Source: Anaerolineae bacterium (lineage in GTDB: Bacteria; Chloroflexota; Anaerolineae; JACIWR01). Taken from it: 8,481 nt of DNA. The notes under the pieces were generated by a model. That model was not told the DNA's origin. It worked only from the letters and a program-made list of their open reading frames with translations, and did no database searches. Shown one piece after another: positions 1 to 6,581 of the stretch (the stretch's first letter is position 1; every line of letters begins with the position of its first letter). The stretch spans positions 1 to 8,481 of the forward strand of contig JAGGZG010000302.1 in the NCBI GenBank assembly GCA_021162125.1, read 5' to 3'. A program made the position numbers and the translations under genes.

Positions 1-112
1 GCGATTGAAATCGCCTCTAGAGGGCTTGCAGCCGAGCGTCCACCTGCGTGGACGCGCCTGTCCACGCAGGTGGACAGGCAGCTTTAGCTCCTCAGGCGCG
101 GTTTCAACCGCT
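1..112. repeat. Symmetric four-hairpin palindromic element
   Basis: Four hairpins lie in mirror order. H1 is at 1-14 (stem GCGATT/AATCGC, loop GA). H2 is at 38-53 (GTCCAC/GTGGAC, loop CTGC). H3 is at 60-75 and is the exact reverse complement of H2. H4 is at 98-111 (GCGGTT/AACCGC). H2 and H3 can also pair with each other as one 16-bp perfect inverted repeat with a 6-base loop. H4 read on the minus strand equals H1 except that one A-T pair has become G-C, so the stem is kept. The linkers 15-37 and 76-97 are only partly similar. There is no coding potential and no transposase. This is most likely a dispersed REP/MITE-like element, and its left end may be cut by the window edge. Confidence 0.75.
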
Positions 113-145
113 GGCCTGAGTAGTAACTCCCCTCCAACACCTTGT

Positions 146-172
146 GGGTAGCGCCGACTTGTTGCGCTACCC
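146..172. repeat. Hairpin with 9-bp stem
   Basis: GGGTAGCGC (146-154) is followed after nine bases by its reverse complement GCGCTACCC (164-172). The loop ends in ACTTGTT, a string that also occurs at the apex of the next hairpin (195-201), so the two may be related repeats. No T-tract follows on either strand. Confidence 0.6.
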
Positions 173-183
173 CGGTTATACAA

Positions 184-216
184 AGGTGCGACGCACTTGT
201 TAAGTGCGTCGCACCT
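184..216 (-). terminator. Perfect 15-bp hairpin, possible terminator of the minus-strand operon
   Basis: AGGTGCGACGCACTT (184-198) and its exact reverse complement (202-216) flank a three-base loop. The hairpin begins 36 bases past the stop codon of the DUF58 gene. Read on the minus strand, its last stem base runs into the T-rich string TTTGTAT, so it could end transcription of the operon. The T-tract is imperfect, and the sequence resembles a dispersed hairpin repeat, so termination is an inference. Confidence 0.45.
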
Positions 217-252
217 CGACTCCATTCGCGACTGATTGATGCAACGGGCTGC

Positions 253-1533
253 CTATAGCCCTACCTGACGGCTGAGTGCCACTTTCAGGTCGTCATCACG
301 GTGGACCACGCAGGCCGGAATACGGCTCACTGCCAGTTCGCCCACCAAAGCCTCGGCGCCGGTGTCGCAGCCGAAGGACCTGGCATCGAGTAAGACGGCG
401 GTGCTGCGCAATCCCCGGCGGGTGAGGTCACGGGCGACCAGGACCCAGTGTCTGTCCGTCGAGGGGGTGATGATCACCAGCGTCGTGCCCTGCCGCAGGT
501 ACTTGCCCTCCACAGCTAAGACCTGGGCCAGCGGCGAGCGGCCCTGAGCCTGGATCACAGCCAGGGTCTCCAGAATCTTGGCCAACTGTCGCTCGCCCCG
601 GTCCGCCTGGAGCACCTCCCGCCGCTGTCCGTAGGTCACCAGGCCCACCGCCCGTTCCCGCACGGAAAAATGCCTGGCCAGCGAAGCAGCGATAGTCACC
701 CCATACTCCTCGGTGGTGGGCATCAGCCTCAGCCGCGCCGGCCGGGTGCGCAACAGGGCCGGTACCTCTGGCTCGATAATGGGTTCCTCCCGTTGTCCGC
801 CCTGCACTCGCGCGTCCATGTCCAAGAAAATCCACACATCCGCCGTGGGGTCCAGTTCAAATTCTTTGACGATCAGCCGCTCTTTACGCGCGGTGGAAGG
901 CCAGTGGATGCGGTTGAAACTGTCGCCGGGCGCGTAGTCGCGCACGCCAGCCACGTTAGTGGTGATGTAGTGCGTGCGCCGGCGCACCGCGTCCCCACCG
1001 GGGAGCTGACCGAGGGGCTGGGCAAAGGTCGTCAGGTCCACCATGGCCGGATAAACCACCAGCGTGGATGTGTCTTCCACCTGGAGTCGCTTCTGAAAGA
1101 GGCCAAACGGGTCCCCACCCAGAAGGGTCGCCGGCCCCAGGGTAAAGCATCCACGCTGCCAGCAGGCGGTCTTCACCGTCCACTTCCGTCGCTGGCGCGC
1201 CCCCAGGGTGCTCAGTACCCGGTTGGCATGGTGTCCGGGCAGATCAGAGTGATCCTGAATCTCCATCCAGAGCTTGGGTATCAGGCCCCGGTTGCGCACC
1301 TGGAACCGCTCCTCAATGAATTTGCCCACCTCGGAGCGGCGGGTACGCGGTCGCCGCGTGAACTCCAGCCAGCGGACACTGCTCCACGACCACAGGTAAG
1401 ATACCACCAGGATGCCGGCCAGCAGGTAGGTTAACTTGTAAAGCAACACCCTGCCCGTCTCCCCGGGCACGGTGAGGGCAGCGATGAGGGAGACGACGCA
1501 CAGGATCATGACCACGAAAGCTTGCTGTTTCAC
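253..1533 (-). CDS. DUF58 domain-containing membrane protein
   Basis: A protein of 426 residues. Two hydrophobic segments lie near the N terminus (about residues 5-22 and 29-50). A conserved GDPFGLF motif follows at 140-146, then the DUF58 signature at 197-227 (VRDYAPGDSFNRIHWPSTAR, then KEFE). A VWA-like strand, IFLDMDA, lies at about 235-241. The last ~140 residues have the alternating pattern of a VWA-type fold. DUF58 proteins are usually encoded beside MoxR ATPases and are thought to act with them in envelope or complex assembly; the exact function is unknown. The start chosen is GTG at 1533, preceded by GGAGGA (1538-1543) at ideal spacing. A longer frame reaches back to 1665, but those 44 codons translate a palindromic repeat and overlap the upstream gene. 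A MoxR gene lies two genes upstream. Confidence 0.9.
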   Translation of the reverse strand: MKQQAFVVMILCVVSLIAALTVPGETGRVLLYKLTYLLAGILVVSYLWSWSSVRWLEFTRRPRTRRSEVGKFIEERFQVRNRGLIPKLWMEIQDHSDLPGHHANRVLSTLGARQRRKWTVKTACWQRGCFTLGPATLLGGDPFGLFQKRLQVEDTSTLVVYPAMVDLTTFAQPLGQLPGGDAVRRRTHYITTNVAGVRDYAPGDSFNRIHWPSTARKERLIVKEFELDPTADVWIFLDMDARVQGGQREEPIIEPEVPALLRTRPARLRLMPTTEEYGVTIAASLARHFSVRERAVGLVTYGQRREVLQADRGERQLAKILETLAVIQAQGRSPLAQVLAVEGKYLRQGTTLVIITPSTDRHWVLVARDLTRRGLRSTAVLLDARSFGCDTGAEALVGELAVSRIPACVVHRDDDLKVALSRQVGL

Positions 1534-1584
1534 CTTGTCCTCCAACCAACCCCTGAGTCTCCCGCGAGCCCCGCCGGACGCCAA

Positions 1585-1631
1585 CCCTTCGACTGGGCTC
1601 AGCCGAACGGTGGGAAGCCCCCTTCGGGGGC
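1585..1631. repeat. Intergenic repeat block with GAA-loop hairpin
   Basis: The 97-base gap between the radical SAM and DUF58 genes contains CCCTTCGACT-GGG-CTCAG-C-CGAA (1585-1607), a short imperfect palindrome that recurs at 6461-6484. It is followed by a 6-bp hairpin, GCCCCC/GGGGGC (1617-1631), whose loop reads GAA on the minus strand. The hairpin overlaps the first base of the TAG stop complement (1631-1633) of the radical SAM gene. A hairpin here could weaken readthrough to DUF58 or act in mRNA processing; that is inference. Confidence 0.6.
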
Positions 1632-3403
1632 TATGAAGGTGCCTCGAACCCGCGAGAGGGTTCAACCCCCAGAAGACCGCCCAGGGCGACGACCACCGCG
1701 CGGAGCAGGTTGAGTCGCAGCAGACCCACGGGCAACTCCAGTTCCCGCTTATCGCACACCGTGGAGATGTTTGCGCTATCCACCTGCGGTTTCAGGGCAG
1801 CGAGGAGTTTGGCCCGTCGTCCTTCGTCGGCGATGCCCATGATGTCGTCAATCTGGCGGCTGAGGCGGACGGCCTGGTGAATGCGCCGCTCGGTTGCCTC
1901 GGCCACCCTGGGATCAATCAATCCGTACTTCGCCTTGATGCGGTTGAAACGCAAGCCCGCCTCGTAGGTGCTGGCCACAATCTCGTCACGGCTCATCCAC
2001 CGCGTCTCGTAGTTCAGCACGTATTTCCAACTGGGCTGCACCAGTGCCCGACGATGTTCCTCCAGGGTGTGGCAGAACAGACGGTAGCCGTATTTCTCCG
2101 GCTCCTCGAAAACTCTGCTGCCCGGATCGAGGAAAGGCGCTAAGGGCGAGATGAAGGGGAATACCCGCGCATCGCCGTCCCGATTGAAGCGTTCCATCAA
2201 GTAGTCGCAGTAGGCGACCGTATCCAGCACCGACTGATAGGTCTGGCCGGGCAGGCCGATCATAAAAAACACGTCGAAACGCCGGCAGCCCGACTCCAGC
2301 GCGTAGGCGATGGTCTCCTCCAGAGCCTGGTTGCTGTAGTGCCGGCCAAACGCGGCACGTATCCCCTCGTCGTGCGATTCGGGGGACATTTCCAGGGTAA
2401 AGCGCGGCGCGGCGCGACCCACCTTCATCAAGAAATCCCGCGAGGCTGGGCTGAAGAGCTCGAATATCAGTTGCTCGTTGATGCCTTGCACTGCCTTCAA
2501 GAACCGTTCGCCGTAATCCAACCCCGCCTGGCGGATGTCGCCCAGCACGAAGACCGGCCCCCGGCTGAAGCGCCCAATGTTGCGAATATCGCGGGCCAGA
2601 GCCTCCGGCGAGCGAAAGGCCGGTTGCCGGCGATTGAACACCCGGCGGAACGCGGTCGCCGAGCCGCCACAAGTCTGGCAATCGTGCACGCACCCCCGGC
2701 AGGTCAGTGCCGCTGTAATGGGATAACGCAGCCATTCGCGGAAAGGGACAAATCCAATGAGGTCACGGTAGCGAACCACGGCTTTGACCACGTAGCTGTA
2801 GTCAATCAATACGTGGTCGAGGCTGTCCGGGACGTAGGCGATGGGATTGGCGTGTACCCGGCCTGTGGCATCCTTCCAGGTAAGGTTGGGAATGTCCTCC
2901 AGCACAGGACGCACCCTCCCCCGCCCGTCGCCGCAGATGTGGCGCATGAGCTGGAGCACCGGCTCTTCGGTAGAATCCCCGCGCACCACGTAGTCCACTT
3001 CCGGCCGGGCGATGATCTCCTCGTGGAAATAGGTGGCCGAGAAGCCACCGATCATCAGGGGCGTATGCGGGTGCACCTCCTTAACGATGCGGGCTACTTC
3101 CAGTGCGCCGTGAGCGTGGGGCAACCAGTGCAGGTCAATGCCAAAGGCACGAGGATTCAGGCGACGAATGCACTTCTCCGCATCGAAGCGGGGATCGCGC
3201 AGCATACGAAGCGCCAGGTTAACGATACGAACCCGAAATCCGTGCCGCTCCAGGTATTCGGCGATGGTCGTCAGACCGATGGGGTACATCTCGAAGACGG
3301 TGGTGGATGGCACCAGGTCGCTCACCGGGCCGTAGAGGATGGATTCTTTTCGAAAATCGTACACACTGGGGGCATGAAGCAGGACGAGATCGGCTTTGGG
3401 CAT
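1631..3403 (-). CDS. B12-binding domain/radical SAM protein (TIGR04190-like)
   Basis: About 590 residues from ATG at 3403. The N-terminal third resembles a cobalamin-binding Rossmann fold, with a DLH triad (D90, H92) and MIGGF at 117-121. The radical SAM core follows, with the [4Fe-4S] motif CVHDCQTC (C238, C242, C245) and one more cysteine three residues earlier (C235). FMIGLPGQT lies at about 380-388. The C-terminal region has VCDKRELELPVGLLRLN at about 549-565. The overall match is to what I recall of the TIGR04190 (Ta0216-like) family, whose substrate I do not know. A GTG at 3445 would add 14 residues and overlap the MoxR gene by 11 bases. I prefer ATG 3403 because the protein then begins with the usual short lead into the first strand; neither start has a strong ribosome binding site. 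The last ~12 residues are encoded by a palindromic repeat. The gene sits between MoxR and DUF58 in one operon. Confidence 0.88.
   Translation of the reverse strand: MPKADLVLLHAPSVYDFRKESILYGPVSDLVPSTTVFEMYPIGLTTIAEYLERHGFRVRIVNLALRMLRDPRFDAEKCIRRLNPRAFGIDLHWLPHAHGALEVARIVKEVHPHTPLMIGGFSATYFHEEIIARPEVDYVVRGDSTEEPVLQLMRHICGDGRGRVRPVLEDIPNLTWKDATGRVHANPIAYVPDSLDHVLIDYSYVVKAVVRYRDLIGFVPFREWLRYPITAALTCRGCVHDCQTCGGSATAFRRVFNRRQPAFRSPEALARDIRNIGRFSRGPVFVLGDIRQAGLDYGERFLKAVQGINEQLIFELFSPASRDFLMKVGRAAPRFTLEMSPESHDEGIRAAFGRHYSNQALEETIAYALESGCRRFDVFFMIGLPGQTYQSVLDTVAYCDYLMERFNRDGDARVFPFISPLAPFLDPGSRVFEEPEKYGYRLFCHTLEEHRRALVQPSWKYVLNYETRWMSRDEIVASTYEAGLRFNRIKAKYGLIDPRVAEATERRIHQAVRLSRQIDDIMGIADEGRRAKLLAALKPQVDSANISTVCDKRELELPVGLLRLNLLRAVVVALGGLLGVEPSRGFEAPS
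1646..1663. repeat. Hairpin inside the 3' end of the radical SAM gene
   Basis: GAACCC (1646-1651) and GGGTTC (1658-1663) form a 6-bp stem around six bases. It lies within the final codons of the radical SAM gene and directly adjoins the intergenic repeat block. This suggests that the repeat extends into, and supplies, the protein's C-terminal tail. Confidence 0.5.
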
Positions 3404-3434
3404 GAATACGTTTCTTTCAACGTGCAATCGTGCG

Positions 3435-4400
<966 letters not shown>

Positions 4401-4406
4401 GATGTA

Positions 4407-4414
4407 CTCCTCTC
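4407..4414 (-). promoter_or_regulatory. Strong ribosome binding site of the MoxR gene
   Basis: On the minus strand GAGAGGAG ends six bases before the ATG at 4400. It fixes the start of the MoxR gene. Confidence 0.75.
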
Positions 4415-4428
4415 GCTTTTTCGCTTAC

Positions 4429-4460
4429 CCTCCCGCAGATCCGAAGTCACCCGCGGGAAG
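4429..4460. promoter_or_regulatory. Inverted repeat over the expected MoxR transcription start
   Basis: CCTCCCGC (4429-4436) and GCGGGAAG (4453-4460) form an 8-bp inverted repeat with one G-U/mismatch position and a 16-base spacer. It begins four bases past the -10 box, so one arm spans the likely transcription start. It could be an operator or a 5' leader hairpin, or simply a repeat fragment: CCTCCCGCAG also occurs in the hairpin at 7169-7201. Confidence 0.35.
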
Positions 4461-4463
4461 GTA

Positions 4464-4472
4464 ATTATACCA
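4464..4472 (-). promoter_or_regulatory. Extended -10 promoter of the MoxR/radical SAM/DUF58 operon
   Basis: The minus strand reads TGGTATAAT, a perfect TATAAT (4464-4469) with the TGn extension. No convincing -35 box is present, which is normal for extended -10 promoters. The predicted transcript starts near 4457, giving a leader of about 57 bases before the MoxR ATG. Confidence 0.7.
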
Positions 4473-4566
4473 GCGTCCTCGAAAAAAGGGTAGCCAGTCG
4501 GCAGGCGCATCCATGCTTGGGCCACCATTAGATAATACTCCTACGTGCGCTGCATGGTTCACGCGC

Positions 4567-4595
4567 TTGACTTTCGCCCCGATGTGTGCGAAAAT
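4567..4595 (+). promoter_or_regulatory. Possible sigma70-type promoter for the membrane protein gene
   Basis: TTGACT (4567-4572) is separated by 17 bases from GAAAAT (4590-4595). The -35 matches consensus at five of six positions and the -10 at four of six. A transcript would start about 85 bases before the ATG at 4686. GATAAT at 4531-4536 is an alternative -10 without a visible -35. Confidence 0.35.
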
Positions 4596-4669
4596 TATGA
4601 ACGTTGCCATCCGCAATCCCCAGCCCTGACCAGAAGAGTGCACCGGTCGCCGGGCAGGGTACTCATCAC

Positions 4670-4678
4670 GGAGGAGGT
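4670..4678 (+). promoter_or_regulatory. Ribosome binding site that decides the start at 4686
   Basis: GGAGGAGGT is a near-perfect anti-16S match seven bases before ATG 4686. It argues against the longer open frame that begins at 4545. Confidence 0.8.
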
Positions 4679-4685
4679 GTTCCGC

Positions 4686-5261
4686 ATGAACCTGGAAAAC
4701 GATGAGACTAAAGTGGAAGTAAGCGAGGCCACACCCGAAATCAGTGAAGCCGAGCCCGCACCCGCGCCACCCAGCAAATTGCCCAAAAACCTGGTATCCA
4801 TTATCGCTGGAGTCGTGGTCATTATCCTGTTGTGTATCTGCCTGGCTGTGGTAGGGGGAGGATACTACGTTTACAACCAGGGCCTCCTCGCTGGCATCGG
4901 CATTGGCACCAAGCCCTGTGTCAAAGTGGTGCAGGGTTACGTGACGGACTCGGTGAAAGCCGTCCAGACCATGCGCCAGGCCTACGAGCCGCTCTTGAAA
5001 TACGTGGATCCCGACAAGCGCGAGCGAGAGACGCTGAATTTTCCCACCGCCGTTGAGATTGACGAGATAGAGTACAGGATTATCGAGGAATCCAGTACGC
5101 GGGCCGTCATCGGCGTAAAGGGCAAGTATTCCATCACCCGGGGTACCGGCGAGGACGCGGTTACCACCCACAAGCAGATAGACGAGACCATCACTGTCGT
5201 CAAAGCCGATGACGGGAAATGGTACTTGTCTGAACTCCCTGACTGGTGGCCGCCTTTCTAG
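4686..5261 (+). CDS. Single-pass membrane protein of unknown function
   Basis: A protein of 191 residues that I do not recognise as a named family. Residues 1-34 are acidic and proline/alanine-rich (including EPAPAPP) and probably cytosolic. Residues about 35-62 form one strong transmembrane helix. The rest (about 65-191) would face outside, with an alternating beta pattern ending in DDGKWYLSELP. That ending is typical of small NTF2-like or DUF4878-type extracytoplasmic domains, but the similarity is only in style. The start is ATG 4686 because GGAGGAGGT (4670-4678) precedes it by seven bases. The same frame stays open back to 4545, but that stretch has no initiation signal and lies over the probable promoter. 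The gene is divergent from the MoxR operon, so a link to it is possible but unproven. Confidence 0.75.
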   Translation: MNLENDETKVEVSEATPEISEAEPAPAPPSKLPKNLVSIIAGVVVIILLCICLAVVGGGYYVYNQGLLAGIGIGTKPCVKVVQGYVTDSVKAVQTMRQAYEPLLKYVDPDKRERETLNFPTAVEIDEIEYRIIEESSTRAVIGVKGKYSITRGTGEDAVTTHKQIDETITVVKADDGKWYLSELPDWWPPF

Positions 5262-5272
5262 CGCCTACATCT

Positions 5273-5309
5273 CCAGAAACCCGTTTTCCTGGAAAAAACG
5301 GGTTTCTGG
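5273..5309. repeat. Perfect 15-bp hairpin, terminator-like
   Basis: CCAGAAACCCGTTTT (5273-5287) pairs perfectly with its complement at 5295-5309 around seven bases. It starts 12 bases past the stop of the membrane protein gene and ends 18 bases before the amidohydrolase. No T-tract follows on either strand, so it is not a classic intrinsic terminator. It may block 3' exonucleases or be a dispersed repeat, and it separates the two genes. Confidence 0.6.
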
Positions 5310-5327
5310 CTCAGCAGAGGTTCACCG

Positions 5328-6164
5328 TTGATCATTGACTTTCACACCCACATCACACCGCCACAGGTCATCGCCCATCGCCAGGAGTTCCTCAGCCGTG
5401 ATGCCTGGTTCGCAGAACTGTACAGCGATCCACAGGCCCGGCTGGCCACTGCCGAGGACTTGATCGCAGAAATGGATCGCGCCGGCGTGGACAAGGCGAT
5501 TACCTTCGGCTTCGGCTGGCGAGATGCTGGCCTGTGCCGCATGGCCAACGATTACGTGATCGAGGCCGTGCGCCGCTACCCGGAGCGCCTCATCGGTTTC
5601 GCCATCGTCAATCCGGTGCTGGGCCGCCGCGCCGCCTGGGAGATCGAACGCTGCGCGGATTACGGTCTGCGCGGGGTGGGTGAGCTGATGCCCAACGGGC
5701 AAGGCTTCTCCCTGGACGACGAGACGGTGATGGCCCCCATAGTCGAGGTGTGTCAAGCGCACAAGTTGATACTCCTTACCCACACCAGCGAGCCCATCGG
5801 ACACGATTACCCCGGCAAGGGCACAGTGACCCCCCAGGTGGTCTATCGTTTCGTCCAGCGATTCCCGGACGTGCCGCTGGTCTGCGCTCACTGGGGCGGC
5901 GGCCTGCCTTTTTACGAGCTCATGCCGGAGATTATGCGCGCTTTCCGTAACGTTTACTACGACACTGCCGCCTCGCTCTACCTCTACCGCGACCGCATCT
6001 TCAACCTGGCCGCCGAGATCATCGCCCACAAGGTGCTGTTTGCCACCGATTACCCGCTCATCACCCAACGAGCTTTCCTGGGCCGCCTGCGGATGGCGGG
6101 CCTGCCGCCCGCCATTTTGGCCGGGATACAGGGCGAGAACGCCCGGCAATTGCTGAACCTGTAA
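5328..6164 (+). CDS. Amidohydrolase family 2 metal-dependent hydrolase
   Basis: A 278-residue cytosolic TIM-barrel hydrolase of the Amidohydro_2 group (PF04909 type). The metal-binding pattern is complete: HTH at residues 6-8, H152 in THTSEP, H188 in CAHWGGG and D241 in FATDYP. Family members hydrolyse or decarboxylate small cyclic or aromatic substrates; the substrate here cannot be told from sequence. The start is TTG at 5328, preceded by AGAGG (5316-5320) with seven bases between. It must be this far upstream, since the first in-frame ATG is at residue 49 and would remove the metal-binding HTH motif. No separate promoter is visible in the short gap after the 5273-5309 hairpin. It may be co-transcribed with the membrane protein gene, but no functional link shows. 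Confidence 0.92.
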   Translation: MIIDFHTHITPPQVIAHRQEFLSRDAWFAELYSDPQARLATAEDLIAEMDRAGVDKAITFGFGWRDAGLCRMANDYVIEAVRRYPERLIGFAIVNPVLGRRAAWEIERCADYGLRGVGELMPNGQGFSLDDETVMAPIVEVCQAHKLILLTHTSEPIGHDYPGKGTVTPQVVYRFVQRFPDVPLVCAHWGGGLPFYELMPEIMRAFRNVYYDTAASLYLYRDRIFNLAAEIIAHKVLFATDYPLITQRAFLGRLRMAGLPPAILAGIQGENARQLLNL

Positions 6165-6173
6165 CGGATCGCG

Positions 6174-6311
6174 CCCCCCTCTAGCTCCAGGCTTCCCCCC
6201 TGCGCGTGAAACGCGCGGGGGGGACTGAGAGGGGCAAGGACAGCACAGACGCCCCCTCTAGCTCCAGGCTTCCCCCTGCGCGTGAAACGCGCGGGGAGGA
6301 CTGAGGGGGGG
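6174..6311. repeat. Tandem pair of about 76-base palindromic units
   Basis: Two near-identical units share CTCTAGCTCCAGGCTTCCCC, starting at 6179 and 6256, followed by the hairpin GCGCGT-GAA-ACGCGC (6202-6216 and 6278-6292). The flanking C and G runs extend the first stem to 13 pairs with one G-T wobble (6195-6223). An outer pair, CCCCTCT (6176-6182) and AGAGGGG (6228-6234), makes unit 1 a nested palindrome. The copies differ mainly in C/G run lengths. Confidence 0.8.
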
Positions 6312-6319
6312 CGAGCCCC

Positions 6320-6427
6320 GCCGGGGCATGAAGTGCCCCGGCTACGAAGCTGCCACCCCGTAAACGGGGTTCCTGAGCCCGATTCATCGGGCGGAAGCTC
6401 TGTAGCCCGGCCACTTCATGGCCGGGT
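6320..6427. repeat. Mirror-image four-hairpin element with covarying stems
   Basis: The hairpins are at 6320-6342, 6355-6370, 6377-6392 and 6405-6427, placed exactly symmetrically about 6373.5. The outer two share the loop TGAAG (reading the right one on the minus strand) and the inner two share a central AA. The halves are inverted copies, including the linkers 6343-6354 and 6393-6404 (9 of 12 identical). Five stem differences between halves are paired changes that keep base pairing. AAGCTGCC (6347-6354) also occurs in the 1-112 element (77-84, minus strand). Confidence 0.8.
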
Positions 6428-6460
6428 GGCCTGTATAAATTTTCTCAGCTTTCTCGGCGG

Positions 6461-6484
6461 CCCTTCGACTACACTCAGGACGAA
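6461..6484. repeat. Short dispersed palindrome, second copy
   Basis: CCCTTCGACT-ACA-CTCAG-GA-CGAA matches the copy at 1585-1607 in all but the spacer bases. TTCG and CGAA at its ends form an imperfect inverted repeat. Confidence 0.6.
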
Positions 6485-6581
6485 GTCTCTGCGGTGGAAC
6501 AACGGGCCCGCAATGGATCAACGCAATTGGGGGCGACCGCCCAAAAGTGTCCGGTAACACACACCGTCTCAAGGAGTCGTC

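Larger units (their letters stand above)
6165..6581. other. 417-base gene-free region filled with hairpin repeats
   Basis: No credible gene lies here. From left to right it holds a roughly 76-base palindromic unit present twice (6174-6311), a mirror-image four-hairpin element (6320-6427), an AT-rich patch with TATAAA (6434-6439) that might be a weak -10 about 145 bases before thpR, a short dispersed palindrome (6461-6484), and a small GGGCG/CGCCC stem (6531-6542). No convincing -35 box for thpR is visible. Confidence 0.7.

Noticed and set aside
1..216. CRISPR array
   Set aside because: The repeats are inverted hairpins of unequal sequence and spacing, not identical direct repeats with uniform spacers, and there are no cas genes.
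428..1549. Open frames on both strands inside the DUF58 gene
   Set aside because: They are shadows in GC-rich coding sequence: low-complexity Gly/Arg/Pro translations with no family motifs, whereas the DUF58 frame has clear signatures.
4545..4685. Upstream 47 codons of the membrane protein frame
   Set aside because: There is no ribosome binding site at 4545, the stretch overlaps a probable promoter, and a near-perfect site precedes ATG 4686.
5273..5309. Classic Rho-independent terminator
   Set aside because: The stem is strong, but no run of T follows on either strand, so it was listed as a terminator-like repeat.
5322..6149. A 275-codon minus-strand frame opposite the amidohydrolase
   Set aside because: It is a mirror of the codon bias of the real gene. 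The plus-strand protein has the complete HxH/H/H/D metal site.
6165..6581. tRNA or other known structured RNA gene
   Set aside because: There are many hairpins, but no cloverleaf, T-loop or anticodon pattern and no match to an RNA family I recognise. The symmetry points to a repeat element.
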